This document shows, in pieces, positions 8,207-18,082 of a DNA stretch of 22,753 nt. Position 1 is the stretch's first letter. Each line of letters opens with the position of its first letter. A program made the position numbers and the translations under genes. A model generated the notes under the pieces. That model was not told the DNA's origin. It saw only the letters and a list, made by a program, of their open reading frames with translations, and ran no database searches. The stretch is from Allobrachymonas sp. (GTDB taxonomy: Bacteria; Pseudomonadota; Gammaproteobacteria; Burkholderiales; Burkholderiaceae_C): positions 1 to 22,753 of the forward strand of contig JAGPIR010000002.1 in the NCBI GenBank assembly GCA_018054915.1, written 5' to 3'.

Positions 8207-8941
8207 TCACGCCATGAACATGCCGCCATTGACATGCAACTCCTGCCCCGTAATATATCCGGCCTGCGGCGAGGCCAGGAAAGCCACAGCATGGGCCACG
8301 TCATCGGGCTTACCCAATCGTCCCAACGGAATTTGCGCCAACAAAGCCTGTTGCTGGTTTTCTTCAAGCTTGGCGGTCATATCGGTATCGATGAAGCCCG
8401 GTGCCACGCAGTTGACCGTAATACCCCTGCTTCCCAGTTCACGTGCCAGTGCGCGCGTCATGCCGGCCACACCAGCCTTTGCCGCGGCGTAGTTGGCCTG
8501 GCCGGGGTTGCCGCTCGCACCCACGACGCTCGTGATATTGATGATGCGCCCCTGGCGCTGTTTCATCATGGGCTTGATAGCAGCGCGCGACAGCCGGAAC
8601 ACCGCCTTGAGGTTGGTGTCCACAACGGCATCCCAGTCTTCGTCTTTCAGGCGCATGGCCAGCATGTCACGCGTGATACCCGCGTTGTTGACCAAAATGT
8701 GCAGGCCGCCATGTTCCTTCACGATGTTGTCGATGACCGCCTGACAGGCCTCTCCGTCTGTCACATTGAGCACCACGCCCTGCATGCCCGCCGCACTGAT
8801 CTTGTCAGCACCCTGCTGGGTGGTGGCTGTACCAACCACGAAAATTCCCTGTGCCTTGAGCGCCGCGGCAATGGCCGCGCCCAACCCGCGAGTGGCTCCA
8901 GTGACGAGGGCGATTGGGTGGCTGCCTGATGTATTGTCCAT
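8207..8941 (-). CDS. fabG: 3-oxoacyl-ACP reductase (FabG)
   Basis: FabG is an NADPH-dependent short-chain dehydrogenase that reduces 3-ketoacyl-ACP. The 244-residue product has the cofactor loop TGATRGLG (14-21), NNAG (85-88), Asn110, and the catalytic Ser138, Tyr151 and Lys155 (YAAAK). The end GGMFMA is the usual FabG tail. Three in-frame ATGs exist (8956, 8947, 8941). I chose 8941 because AAGGA lies 7 nt upstream of it and the length equals that of E. coli FabG. ATG 8956 overlaps the fabD stop as ATGA but lacks a ribosome binding site. The gene sits directly behind fabD in one transcript. Confidence 0.97.
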   Translation of the reverse strand: MDNTSGSHPIALVTGATRGLGAAIAAALKAQGIFVVGTATTQQGADKISAAGMQGVVLNVTDGEACQAVIDNIVKEHGGLHILVNNAGITRDMLAMRLKDEDWDAVVDTNLKAVFRLSRAAIKPMMKQRQGRIINITSVVGASGNPGQANYAAAKAGVAGMTRALARELGSRGITVNCVAPGFIDTDMTAKLEENQQQALLAQIPLGRLGKPDDVAHAVAFLASPQAGYITGQELHVNGGMFMA

Positions 8942-8952
8942 GTGCATGTCCT

Positions 8953-9900
8953 TCATGTTGTTTGCAATGTCGCCAGGGTGGCGGCCAGCGTTTGTGGGTC
9001 GCTGATGGACAAGGCCTGCAACCCGGCGTCAATGCGCTTGTTCATACCGGTCAATGCCTTGCCGGGGCCGCACTCCACCACCGCGCCCACGCCTCGCGCC
9101 ACGATGGCCTGCACACATTCCACCCAACGCACGGGACCAAAGGCCTGGCGGTAGAGCGCATCCCTGATTTTTTCGGGGTCGGCCTGTTCCACCACATCAA
9201 TGTTGTTGATCACGGGAATTTGCGGCGCGGCAAATGACGTTTCGGCCAGCCTCTGGCGCAGCTTGTCGGCTGCAGGCTTCATGAGGCTGGAATGGAACGG
9301 TGCCGACACCGGCAGCATGAGGGCGCGCTTGGCACCTGCGGCCTTGAGGGCTTCGCAGGCGCGCTCCACCCCGATTCGCGTGCCGGCGATGACGGTTTGC
9401 GCCGGATCGTTGAAATTGACGGCTTCCGCGATTTCCCCGTCATGTGTGTTGCTTTGCGTGCAAACGTTCCGCACGGTGGTGGCATCCAGCCCCAGAATGG
9501 CGGCCATTGCTCCTGCGCCCACCGGCACGGCCTCCTGCATGGCGGCAGCGCGAAACCGCACCAGTGGCGCCGCTTGGGCCAACGTGAGCGATCCTGCGGC
9601 CACCAGAGCGGAATATTCTCCCAGAGAGTGACCCGCCAGCACGACCGGCCGCGGCCCGCCTTCGGCGCACCACATGCGCCAGGCCGCAATGCCCGCCACC
9701 AGCATCACCGGCTGGGTGTTGGTGGTGAGTGCCAGCTCTTCCTTGCTGCCCTGACTAATCAGCCGGCCCATGTCCTCGCCCAAGGCGTCCGAGGCCTCCT
9801 GCAGCGTGGCGCGCACCACGGCATGGTCACCCCAGCCATCGAGCATGCCCGGCGACTGGGAACCCTGGCCGGGAAAGACAAATGCAATTGGATGTGTCAT
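8953..9900 (-). CDS. fabD: Malonyl-CoA:ACP transacylase (FabD)
   Basis: FabD moves malonyl groups from CoA to ACP. The 315-residue protein shows the FabD signature: GQGSQ at 11-15, the nucleophile Ser92 in GHSLGEYSAL, Arg117 in VRFRAAAMQ, catalytic His203 in APFHSSLM, and the C-terminal ECGPGKALTGMNKRI. ATG 9900 (MTHPIAFVFPGQGSQ) gives the usual N-terminus; the frame is open for 45 codons upstream without homology and overlaps fabH. The ribosome binding site is weak. It lies 34 bases after fabH and 11 bases before the chosen fabG start. Confidence 0.97.
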   Translation of the reverse strand: MTHPIAFVFPGQGSQSPGMLDGWGDHAVVRATLQEASDALGEDMGRLISQGSKEELALTTNTQPVMLVAGIAAWRMWCAEGGPRPVVLAGHSLGEYSALVAAGSLTLAQAAPLVRFRAAAMQEAVPVGAGAMAAILGLDATTVRNVCTQSNTHDGEIAEAVNFNDPAQTVIAGTRIGVERACEALKAAGAKRALMLPVSAPFHSSLMKPAADKLRQRLAETSFAAPQIPVINNIDVVEQADPEKIRDALYRQAFGPVRWVECVQAIVARGVGAVVECGPGKALTGMNKRIDAGLQALSISDPQTLAATLATLQTT

Positions 9901-9934
9901 TGAAAATCTGCTTTCTTCCCTACGGGATTCACCG

Positions 9935-10918
9935 TCAATACTGGACCAGCGCCGAGCCCCAGGTGAAGCCGCCACCCACGCCCTCGAGCAACACCTTGTG
10001 CCCCCGGCGGATACGGCCCGCCCGCACATATTCATCCAGCGCCAGCGGAATGGATGCGGCGGATGTGTTGCCGTGCTCCTGCACCGTGGTGACCAGTTTT
10101 TCTGACGGCAGACGGAGTTTGCGCGCCGTCCCTAGCATGATGCGCAGATTGGCCTGATGCGGCAGCAGCCAGTCGATCTGATCGGGCGAAATCCCTGCTT
10201 TCTGCAACGTGGCTTGCGCCGTCTGCTCCAGCACCTGCACCGCGAGCTTGAACACGGCCTGGCCATCCATGCGAAGCAAGGCGCTACCCTGAACCTGGCC
10301 ATTGTTCACATGCCCCGGCACGCACAGGATGTCGCAATAGCGCCCGTCTGCATGGATATCAGTCGCCAGAATGCCTGGCTCATCGAAGGCTTCCAGCACC
10401 ACCGCGCCCGCCCCGTCGCCAAACAGGACACAGGTACCCCGGTCGTTGAAATCGAGGATGCGCGAAAACACTTCCGATCCAATTACCAGGGCGCGGCACG
10501 CGGCACCGGACTTGAGCATGGCATCCGCCACGGTCAGGGCATAGATGAACCCGCTGCAAACCGCCTGCACGTCGAATGCAGGGCAACCGTTGGTAATGCC
10601 CAGCTTGTGCTGCACCATGCTCGCTGTGGACGGAAACACCATGTCGGGCGTGCTGGTGGCAACAATGATCAGGTCAATTTGGTGGGCTTCAACACCCGCG
10701 GCTTCCAGCGCCTTCCGGGCAGCCAGCACGGCCATATCGCTGCTGCAAACCCCATCATCGGCAAACCGGCGAGCCTCGATGCCGGTGCGCTCAACAATCC
10801 ATTCATGCGATGTTTCAATGCCAGAGCGCGTCAACTGCTCCACCAGATCCTGATTGGTTACACGTCTCGGCGGTAGATAGCTGCCAGTACCGGCAATTCG
10901 GGAATACGGTTTGGCCAT
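9935..10918 (-). CDS. fabH: 3-oxoacyl-ACP synthase III (FabH, KAS III)
   Basis: FabH starts fatty acid synthesis by condensing acetyl-CoA with malonyl-ACP. It has 327 residues with the KAS III triad Cys121 ([12 protein letters not shown]), His254 ([10 protein letters not shown]) and Asn284 (HGNTSAAS), plus the [15 protein letters not shown] tail. ATG 10918 ([12 protein letters not shown]) matches the family start; GAGG is present but about 14 nt away, so initiation may be weak. It is the first gene of the fab cluster here. In most Burkholderiales and many other bacteria plsX (and rpmF) sit just upstream, but a deaminase gene takes that place in this window. Confidence 0.97.
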   Translation of the reverse strand: MAKPYSRIAGTGSYLPPRRVTNQDLVEQLTRSGIETSHEWIVERTGIEARRFADDGVCSSDMAVLAARKALEAAGVEAHQIDLIIVATSTPDMVFPSTASMVQHKLGITNGCPAFDVQAVCSGFIYALTVADAMLKSGAACRALVIGSEVFSRILDFNDRGTCVLFGDGAGAVVLEAFDEPGILATDIHADGRYCDILCVPGHVNNGQVQGSALLRMDGQAVFKLAVQVLEQTAQATLQKAGISPDQIDWLLPHQANLRIMLGTARKLRLPSEKLVTTVQEHGNTSAASIPLALDEYVRAGRIRRGHKVLLEGVGGGFTWGSALVQY

Positions 10919-10995
10919 TTGGCGCAAAATCCTCGTTTGATGAGTGGCCGCTCTCACCACAGGAACAGAGCGGCGCAGTCAAATGTAAAAGGGCT

Positions 10996-11001
10996 ATTGT
11001 A
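10996..11001 (-). promoter_or_regulatory. Possible -10 box of a fabH promoter
   Basis: TACAAT on the minus strand lies about 78 bases before the fabH ATG, in the 147-base gap behind the deaminase gene. No matching -35 is present at 16-18 nt; a TTGCAG lies 22 nt upstream. A short GGGT-TT-ACCC inverted repeat (11010-11019 area) sits just upstream. This is a weak call, made because the lead gene of the cluster needs a promoter here. Confidence 0.25.
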
Positions 11002-11065
11002 GCGATACGGGTTTACCCTAGTACTGCAATGTATACACATCGAAACCCGCCTGTGCCGATGCCCC

Positions 11066-12154
<1,089 letters not shown>

Positions 12155-12398
12155 TCATGCGCCCAAATGGCTTCAGTCAGTTTTTTCGCTGGTTGGAATC
12201 AGCCGTCTGGCGCAGATTGCACGACAGTCAAAGCCTATCTGGTGCGCCAGGCCAGATGCTGTCTGCCTGCGCACGAAACGCTGGATCGCAAGCAAGCATA
12301 ACGCGCCGGCCAGCAGACCACATAGAATCTGCCTTTTATTCCTGAGTCCCCGCATGCCTTTGCGGTGACATGTTTTTTACTGCCCGGATTATCGCAAC

Positions 12399-14489
12399 AT
12401 GTCGCGCCAGCTTTTTGTCACCACCGCCCTGCCCTATGCCAACGGCACCTTCCACATTGGCCACATCATGGAATACATCCAGGCCGACATCTGGGTGCGG
12501 TACCAGCGCATGCAGGGCCACGAAGTGAAATTTGTTGGCGCCGACGATGCGCATGGCGCGCCCATCATGATCGCAGCCGAAAAAGCTGGCAAAACGCCTG
12601 AACAGTTCGTGGCCGGTATTGCCGCCGGGCGCAAACAATACCTGGACGGCTTCCTGATCAGCTTCGACAACTGGCACAGCACACACAGCCCGGAAAACAC
12701 CGCCATCTCGCAGGCAATCTACAAGGATCTGAAGGCCGCCGGGCTGATCGAATGCCGCACCATCGAGCAGTTTTACGATCCACAAAAAGGCATGTTCCTG
12801 CCAGACCGATTCATCAAGGGTGAATGTCCCAAATGCCATGCCAAGGACCAGTATGGCGACAACTGCGAAGTGTGCAGCGCGGTCTACGCCCCCACCGAGC
12901 TGATTGAACCCTACTCGGCACTGACCGGCGCCAGGCCTGAGTTGCGCACCAGCGAACATTTTTTCTTCAAGCTATCCGACCCGCGCTGCGCCGGATTCCT
13001 CGAGCAGTGGACCCAGGACGGGCGCCTGCAGCCTGAAGTGGCGAACAAGGTGCGCGAGTGGTTTGGCCACGATGAAAGCGGCCAGCCCAAGCTGGGCGAC
13101 TGGGACATCAGCCGGGATGCCCCTTACTTCGGCATTGAAATTCCCGATGCGCCGGGCAAATATTTCTACGTCTGGCTCGACGCCCCCATCGGTTACCTGG
13201 CCAGCCTGAAAAATCTGCTGGAAAAACAGGGCCAAAACTACGACAGCTACATGGCGCAACCTGGCCTGGAGCAGTACCATTTCATCGGCAAGGACATCAT
13301 CACCTTTCACACGCTGTTCTGGCCGGCACTGCTGAAATTCAGCGGCCGCAAGGTTCCCGACAATGTGTTCGTGCACGGATTCCTCACCGTCAACAACGGC
13401 GAGAAAATGAGCAAGAGCCGTGGCACCGGCCTGGACCCGCTCAAATATCTGAACCTGCGCATGAACCCCGAATGGCTGCGCTACTATCTGGCGGCCAAGC
13501 TTTCAGCCAAAAACGAGGACATCGACTTCAACGCCGAAGATTTCATGCTGCGGGTCAACAGCGACCTCATCGGCAAGTATGTGAATATCGCCTCGCGTGC
13601 AGCGGGCTTTATCAGCAAGCGTTTCGACGGCAAGCTGGGCGAAGTGTCTGCAGACGGCGACCAGTTGCTGACGCATCTGCGCGACGCTCTGCCAACGGTG
13701 ACCGAGTTGTACGCTGAACGGGAATTTGGCAAGGTGGTGCGCGAAATCATGGCCCTGGCCGACCGCGTCAATGAATATGTCGACCAGAACAAGCCCTGGG
13801 AACTGGCCAAAAAACCCGAGATGGCTGGCCGTCTGCACGATGTCTGCACCACCTGCATTGAGGCTTTCCGCATCCTCACCATCTACCTCAGGCCCATCCT
13901 GCCAAAGTTGGCAGCCGATGTCGCTCTCTTCCTGATGGTTCCGCCCGAAAATTTCGCCGACGCGCTCAATCCCCTGGGCGCAGGCGCGCAGATCGGTGAT
14001 TACCAGCACCTGATGCAACGCGTGGATGTCAAACAGCTTGATGCGCTGTTTGAGCCGACCGCCCCTGCTTCACAAGCGACAACAGCCACCGCCGGCCCGG
14101 CAGATGCGCCCGGTGGCGAAGCGCTAGCGCCCGACATCACCATCGACGACTTCAGCAAGATTGACCTGCGCATTGTCAAAATTGTCAATTGCGAACAGGT
14201 TGAAGGTTCGACCAAACTGCTACGCCTGACACTGGATGCCGGCGAAAAAGACGCCAACGGCCAGTCCAGGCTGCGCAATGTTTTCAGCGGCATCGCCAGC
14301 GCCTACCAGCCCGAAGACCTCAAAGGCAAGCTCACCGTGCTGGTCGCCAACCTGGCACCGCGCAAGATGAAGTTCGGCGTGAGCGAAGGCATGGTGCTGG
14401 CCGCCAGCCACGGCGATGAAAAGGCCAATCCCGGCATTTACATACTCGAACCCTGGCCGGGAGCGCACCCGGGCATGCGCGTCCGCTGA
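12399..14489 (+). CDS. metG: Methionyl-tRNA synthetase
   Basis: MetG charges tRNA-Met with methionine in the cytosol. The 696-residue class I synthetase has HIGH at 19-22 ([13 protein letters not shown]), a zinc-binding knuckle with Cys143, Cys146, Cys156 and Cys159, and KMSKS at 336-340. The anticodon-binding helical domain follows. After a linker rich in Ala and Thr (about 560-590) comes a C-terminal tRNA-binding OB-fold domain ([29 protein letters not shown] to the end), as in the dimeric E. coli-type enzyme. ATG 12399 gives the family N-terminus [16 protein letters not shown]; the ribosome binding site is poor. It stands alone, divergent from the deaminase gene, with no obvious intrinsic terminator behind it. 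Confidence 0.98.
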   Translation: MSRQLFVTTALPYANGTFHIGHIMEYIQADIWVRYQRMQGHEVKFVGADDAHGAPIMIAAEKAGKTPEQFVAGIAAGRKQYLDGFLISFDNWHSTHSPENTAISQAIYKDLKAAGLIECRTIEQFYDPQKGMFLPDRFIKGECPKCHAKDQYGDNCEVCSAVYAPTELIEPYSALTGARPELRTSEHFFFKLSDPRCAGFLEQWTQDGRLQPEVANKVREWFGHDESGQPKLGDWDISRDAPYFGIEIPDAPGKYFYVWLDAPIGYLASLKNLLEKQGQNYDSYMAQPGLEQYHFIGKDIITFHTLFWPALLKFSGRKVPDNVFVHGFLTVNNGEKMSKSRGTGLDPLKYLNLRMNPEWLRYYLAAKLSAKNEDIDFNAEDFMLRVNSDLIGKYVNIASRAAGFISKRFDGKLGEVSADGDQLLTHLRDALPTVTELYAEREFGKVVREIMALADRVNEYVDQNKPWELAKKPEMAGRLHDVCTTCIEAFRILTIYLRPILPKLAADVALFLMVPPENFADALNPLGAGAQIGDYQHLMQRVDVKQLDALFEPTAPASQATTATAGPADAPGGEALAPDITIDDFSKIDLRIVKIVNCEQVEGSTKLLRLTLDAGEKDANGQSRLRNVFSGIASAYQPEDLKGKLTVLVANLAPRKMKFGVSEGMVLAASHGDEKANPGIYILEPWPGAHPGMRVR

Positions 14490-14854
14490 ATCCTGCGCGG
14501 CATCCCAAACGGGGCGTCACGGGCATGGTGCACCAGCCTTGGGGCGGAGATCTAAAGACAGGCGCAACCGGCACGGACGGTGCGCCAGCGCGCCCTATAT
14601 CCGCATGAGATTGCGCGCCTCTGCGATAAAGGAGGCATGACACTGGCCGGGCACTCATGCAACCGACGCATATTCAGCTTGTGCACACCCGAAACCAAGA
14701 CGCGCCGGCATCTATCCATGCCTATGATGATCACCATCTGCCGTAACGCCGCAAATGTCTGAAGGTTTCTGCGCCGTCATCTACAATGCAGCAGCTTGTC
14801 GCCATAGGCTGATCGTTCTGTTGTAATGGACAAACCAACTGGGGTGTTTTCATC
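14490..14854 (+). other. 365-base intergenic stretch between metG and the DUF3460 gene
   Basis: I see no gene or RNA here. Short open frames on both strands have no recognisable features. No stem with a T-run was found after metG, so its transcription may end by Rho or run on. The right end holds a possible promoter (14759-14787) and the DUF3460 ribosome binding site (GGGGTG 8 nt before the ATG). Confidence 0.6.
14759..14787 (+). promoter_or_regulatory. Possible promoter for DUF3460-scpA
   Basis: CTGAAG (14759-14764), a 17-nt spacer and TACAAT (14782-14787) form a plausible sigma-70 promoter about 70 bases before the DUF3460 ATG. The -10 matches 5 of 6, the -35 only 3 of 6. Confidence 0.3.
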
Positions 14855-15088
14855 ATGCATCTGTTTCGTCGTCCCGATTACCAATCCGATGTCAGCCTCT
14901 TTTTGCAGGAATTAAGACTGCGCGACCCAGACCTACCAGCTCGCCAAAAGGCGGGGCACGCCTTGTTGTGGAACCCGCAATTCCCAGATGCAGCCGACCA
15001 TCGCGCGCTGCAAAAAGGTTTTGAGTCGGCCAGCGTTTCACAACAGCCGTATGTCTATGCGACACAACCGGCCGCGCCCGAACAGTGA
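14855..15088 (+). CDS. DUF3460 family protein
   Basis: This is a 77-residue protein with no known function. It fits the DUF3460 pattern of small betaproteobacterial proteins: YxSDxxxFLxEL (YQSDVSLFLQELRLRDPDL), a central RQKAGHALLW, and the end SQQPYVY. There is no signal peptide or membrane segment, so it is presumably cytosolic. The C-terminal tail ATQPAAPEQ is disordered-looking. Its TGA overlaps the GTG start of scpA (GTGA), so the two are translationally coupled. In relatives this gene commonly sits next to scpA, which hints at, but does not prove, a link with chromosome segregation. Confidence 0.85.
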   Translation: MHLFRRPDYQSDVSLFLQELRLRDPDLPARQKAGHALLWNPQFPDAADHRALQKGFESASVSQQPYVYATQPAAPEQ

Positions 15089-15939
15089 ATACCATGACGG
15101 CGGAACCGTCTTTGTTGGAACAGGAGTCAATACCATCGGGTGCAACCGATGTGGTTGATGGCGTTGCTGTCGCCCGACTGTACGGTGAACCGCTATTTTC
15201 GGTGCCGCGAGATCTTTACATTCCGCCGGACGCGCTGGAAATTTTTCTGGAAGCATTCGAAGGCCCATTGGATGTGCTTCTGTACCTGATCCGCAAACAG
15301 AATTTCAACATCCTGGATATTCCGATGGCGGCGCTTACGCGTCAATACCTGGACTATATTGAGGAAATCCGCAACCACAATCTAGAACTTGCCGCCGAAT
15401 ACCTGTTAATGGCTGCAATGCTTATTGAGATCAAGTCACGCATGCTGTTGCCCGCCAGAAAATCGGCAGACGGTCAGGAACCCGAAGACCCCCGCGCAGA
15501 ACTGGCACGCCGCCTCAGAGAATACGAACAGATCAAGCTGGCGGCCCAGAGCTTGCAGCAACTGCCTCAGGCCGGGCGCGATTTTTTCAGTCCACATATC
15601 AACATCGAGCAACCCCTCCAGCTTCGGCTGCCCCAGGTTTGCGTGGAAGACCTGCAACAGGCCTGGCAGGAAATCCTGCAGCGCGCCCGGCTGGTCCAGC
15701 GCCACAAAATCCGGCGAGAAGAACTTAGCGTGCGCGAGTACATGGGACAGATTCTGAAAATTCTGCAAGGACACCGTTTTGTCGCATTTGAAGATCTGTT
15801 TGACCCATCCAGACGCGTAGCCGTGATGGTGGTCACCTTCATTGCCTTGCTGGAACTGGCCAAGGAAATGCTGGTCGATATTACTCAGGCTACACCCTAC
15901 GCTCCCATTTATGTGCGGCTGGCCTATCAACCAAGCTAG
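15085..15939 (+). CDS. scpA: Segregation and condensation protein A (ScpA, kleisin)
   Basis: ScpA is the kleisin that bridges the SMC ATPase heads together with ScpB in chromosome condensation. The 284-residue protein carries the ScpA N-terminal signature FEGPLDVLLYLIRKQNFNILDIPM (about 58-81), then YLDYIEEIRNHNLELAAEYLLMAAMLIEIKSRMLLP, and a C-terminal winged-helix region (VAVMVVTFIALLELAKEMLVDITQ). The start is GTG 15085, overlapping the DUF3460 stop; ATG 15094 is an alternative. The first 50 residues or so precede the kleisin domain and look variable. It ends in TAG, followed about 120 bases later by a bidirectional terminator. No scpB or smc lies in the window. Confidence 0.95.
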   Translation: MNTMTAEPSLLEQESIPSGATDVVDGVAVARLYGEPLFSVPRDLYIPPDALEIFLEAFEGPLDVLLYLIRKQNFNILDIPMAALTRQYLDYIEEIRNHNLELAAEYLLMAAMLIEIKSRMLLPARKSADGQEPEDPRAELARRLREYEQIKLAAQSLQQLPQAGRDFFSPHINIEQPLQLRLPQVCVEDLQQAWQEILQRARLVQRHKIRREELSVREYMGQILKILQGHRFVAFEDLFDPSRRVAVMVVTFIALLELAKEMLVDITQATPYAPIYVRLAYQPS

Positions 15940-16051
15940 CACTTCTGCCTTGAAATTTTCGAAAAATCGCACCCCATTACGGGATGCTACACATGCGCAG
16001 CCCAGTTGCTTGCCTGGCCTGCCGCTCTGTTCAACACCATCAGATTTGAGC

Positions 16052-16083
16052 AAAAAAAAGCCACCGATTGGTGGCTTTCTTCA
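16052..16083. terminator. Bidirectional Rho-independent terminator between scpA and the lipoprotein gene
   Basis: A 6-bp stem GCCACC-GATT-GGTGGC (16060-16075) is flanked by A8 on the left and TTTCTT on the right, so the stem extends by AAA/TTT. Read leftward it gives GGTGGC followed by eight Ts, a strong terminator for the lipoprotein gene ending at 16126. Read rightward it can end scpA. Confidence 0.85.
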
Positions 16084-16125
16084 AACAAGGACCCCTTGCG
16101 CATAGACTGCGCGGCCCATGCGCGA

Positions 16126-16398
16126 TTACTTGGAAGCAGCTTTCTGCACCACAGTGGCAGCAGCAGAAGCAGCGTCTCCGGCAACCTTGGCAGCCGAAGC
16201 AGCATTGGCAGCAGTAGCAGAAGCAGCACCAGCCACGGCGGAGGCGGCGCCAACTGCAGCAGAAGCGGCTTTTTGGGTGGTAGCAGCAGCGGCGCTGGCA
16301 GCAGCAGAAGCAGCCGCAGCAGGCTTGGTCTCATTGCCGCAAGCAGTCAGAGAAGCGGCAGCAGCGATTACAGCAACAAGAGCGATGACTTTTTTCAT
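16126..16398 (-). CDS. Small alanine-rich lipoprotein
   Basis: The 90-residue protein begins with a clear lipoprotein signal, MKKVIALVAVIAAAASLTAC, with lipobox LTAC and Cys20 as the lipidation site. The mature part is about half alanine, in runs of AASAA-like units spaced by Ser, Thr, Lys or Val, predicted to be one long helix. Asn22 at +2 or Gly21 right after Cys gives no Asp retention signal, so outer membrane sorting is likely. AAGGA lies 6 nt before the ATG and a strong terminator follows, so it is a single-gene transcript. Similar small Ala-rich lipoproteins occur in Burkholderiales, but I know no function; a Lpp-like or coat-like surface role is only a guess. The repetitive GCTGC/GCAGC codons also create long Ser/Gly- and Ala-rich frames on the opposite strand, which are artefacts. 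Confidence 0.85.
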   Translation of the reverse strand: MKKVIALVAVIAAAASLTACGNETKPAAAASAAASAAAATTQKAASAAVGAASAVAGAASATAANAASAAKVAGDAASAAATVVQKAASK

Positions 16399-16435
16399 TG
16401 TCGATCCTTCAACAGAAAATGACGTGATTCAAAAA

Positions 16436-16451
16436 CAATTTCCGGAAATTG
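16436..16451. promoter_or_regulatory. 16-bp perfect palindrome upstream of the lipoprotein gene
   Basis: CAATTTCCGGAAATTG is a perfect 16-bp palindrome with no spacer, 37 bases before the lipoprotein ATG. A second short repeat (CTTGC-CT-GCAAG, 16455-16466) lies next to it. Loopless perfect symmetry suits a dimeric regulator site better than an RNA hairpin. No regulator is identified. Confidence 0.45.
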
Positions 16452-16560
16452 CTTCTTGCCTGCAAGCGACTGTCTTCCGAAAAACATACAGCATTTACTA
16501 ACCGCCTTCGTTTCAGAAGCGAAAGGTAATTCTCCCTTTTTCTGAAAACGGCAATTGCAG

Positions 16561-16594
16561 ACAAAACAAAGAGGAAAGTTTTTACCCTTCCCTC
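16561..16594 (-). terminator. Rho-independent terminator, distal to glnB
   Basis: On the minus strand GAGGGAAG, an 8-nt loop and CTTTCCTC form an 8-bp stem with one G-U pair (16594-16571), followed by TTTGTTTTGT. On the plus strand the same hairpin has one mismatch and is followed by TCTTTTT. It lies 300 bases beyond the glnB stop and 25 bases beyond the 75-codon open frame. Confidence 0.6.
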
Positions 16595-16895
16595 TCTTTT
16601 TAAATTATAGGTGCAAACGCTAGGTTGCTGACAAAGACTGACTGATTTTGTTGCGATTCATTACACTTTTTCGTGTATCTGTTGCTGAGTTGCAAAAATA
16701 TCTAATCTCAAAGACCCATGCGTACAAAGGCTTTTTAGTCAGAATGCGTTCCACATTGCCTCCGTTCAGCCTGCATTCGCCATCGGTGAAAGCTGCATAA
16801 CATTCTGTCATCCATGCAACTTCAGGACTTTTCCGGTGGGACCACAAAAAAGAAGTGTCCTCAGCTTTCTTTTTGACTGACCGTACTGAGTGGTA

Positions 16896-17360
<465 letters not shown>

Positions 17361-17506
17361 TCAAGGGGCATGCAAATAGCCGGTGACCGCCAGCCGGTTT
17401 GATGAAGGTTCTGCGCAACCCAGCGCTGTCCCAGGCGAGGTGCAGATGCGGCCAGCGTTGCCGCTGTTCTGTGAGTCTTATAAACAGTTCTTTAAGGAGT
17501 GTCCTC

Positions 17507-17740
17507 ATGGCACGCAAATGCGAAGTGACGGGCAAGGGCCCAATGGTGGGCAACAATGTATCCCATGCCAACAACAAAACCAAGCGCCGTTTCCTGCCCA
17601 ATCTGCAGTACCGCCGCTTCTGGGTGGAAAGTGAGAACCGCTGGGTGCGCCTGCGTGTTTCCAGCGCGGCTCTGCGCCTGATCGATAAAAATGGCATCGA
17701 CGCCGTGCTGGCCGACATGCGAGCCCGCGGTCAGGCCTGA
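17507..17740 (+). CDS. rpmB: Large ribosomal subunit protein bL28
   Basis: bL28 is a 50S subunit protein. The 77-residue sequence matches the family throughout: [34 protein letters not shown], then [16 protein letters not shown] and a C-terminal [12 protein letters not shown]. There is no zinc CxxC pair; only one Cys is present. ATG 17507 has a strong AAGGAG 7 nt upstream; the upstream open frame has no homology. It is followed 36 bases later by rpmG, the usual pairing, in one short operon with a shared promoter and terminator. Confidence 0.98.
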   Translation: MARKCEVTGKGPMVGNNVSHANNKTKRRFLPNLQYRRFWVESENRWVRLRVSSAALRLIDKNGIDAVLADMRARGQA

Positions 17741-17776
17741 TACCACACCGCCCCATCACACTGAAAGGACACCATC

Positions 17777-17947
17777 ATGGCCAGCAAAGGCACCCGTGAG
17801 AAAATCAAGCTCGAATCTTCGGCAGGAACCGGTCATTTTTACACTACGACCAAGAACAAAAAGACCATGCCAGAAAAAATCACGATCATGAAGTTTGACC
17901 CCAAAGCGCGCAAACACGTGGAATACAAGGAAACCAAGCTGAAATAA
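17777..17947 (+). CDS. rpmG: Large ribosomal subunit protein bL33
   Basis: bL33 is a 50S protein near the E site. The open frame encodes 56 residues and matches E. coli bL33 along its length ([23 protein letters not shown], then [18 protein letters not shown]). It is the cysteine-free form, so it does not bind zinc. AAAGGA lies 7 nt before ATG 17777 and the stop is TAA at 17945-17947. It is short enough to be missed by size-filtered gene finding. It is followed 15 bases later by a strong terminator that closes the rpmB-rpmG operon. Confidence 0.98.
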   Translation: MASKGTREKIKLESSAGTGHFYTTTKNKKTMPEKITIMKFDPKARKHVEYKETKLK

Positions 17948-17962
17948 GCAGCTGTTTCCTCG

Positions 17963-17999
17963 CCATAAAAAAACCCGCATCCAGCGGGTTTTTTTATGG
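17963..17999. terminator. Strong bidirectional terminator between rpmG and pccA
   Basis: A perfect 16-bp inverted repeat (CCATAAAAAAACCCGC, 5-nt loop, and its complement) puts a GC core between an A7 run and a T7 run. It therefore works in both directions, ending rpmB-rpmG on the plus strand and pccA on the minus strand, which converge here. Confidence 0.95.
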
Positions 18000-18082
18000 T
18001 TCCTCCCAATCTTGGAGTAGGAGCAAAGATTCACGGGCGGGCTGCACCTGAGCGGAGCAGCTCTGCCCGCACTGAAACGCAA

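Larger units (their letters stand above)
16399..16895 (-). other. Low-GC intergenic stretch between glnB and the lipoprotein gene
   Basis: This stretch of about 500 bases is visibly richer in A and T than its surroundings. From right to left it contains a 75-codon open frame on the minus strand (16620-16847, TTG start, no good ribosome binding site, no recognised family), a terminator-like hairpin right behind it (16561-16594), a 10-bp imperfect inverted repeat (CGTTTCAGAA near 16509-16518 with TTCTGAAAACG at 16540-16550), and a 16-bp palindrome (16436-16451). I cannot support the open frame as a gene: its codon use is unlike its neighbours. A non-coding RNA ending at the hairpin or a long glnB 3' untranslated region are alternatives. 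Confidence 0.5.

Noticed and set aside
14490..14854. tRNA or degraded gene in the metG-DUF3460 gap
   Set aside because: I found no cloverleaf arms and no stretch resembling a known protein in any frame.
16126..16330. Possible tandem repeat array or CRISPR-like repeat
   Set aside because: The repetition is irregular GCAGC/GCTGC alanine coding with no constant repeat unit and no unique spacers of equal length.
16006..16501. Ser/Gly-rich and Ala-rich plus-strand frames over the lipoprotein gene, suggestive of an antifreeze-like or repeat protein
   Set aside because: They arise from reading the GCTGC/GCAGC-rich codons of the minus-strand lipoprotein. Only the minus-strand frame has a signal peptide, ribosome binding site and terminator.
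18033..18071. GC-rich imperfect hairpin between the terminator and the pccA stop
   Set aside because: The arms need a bulge and mismatches and there is no T-run on either side. The perfect terminator at 17963-17999 already serves both genes.
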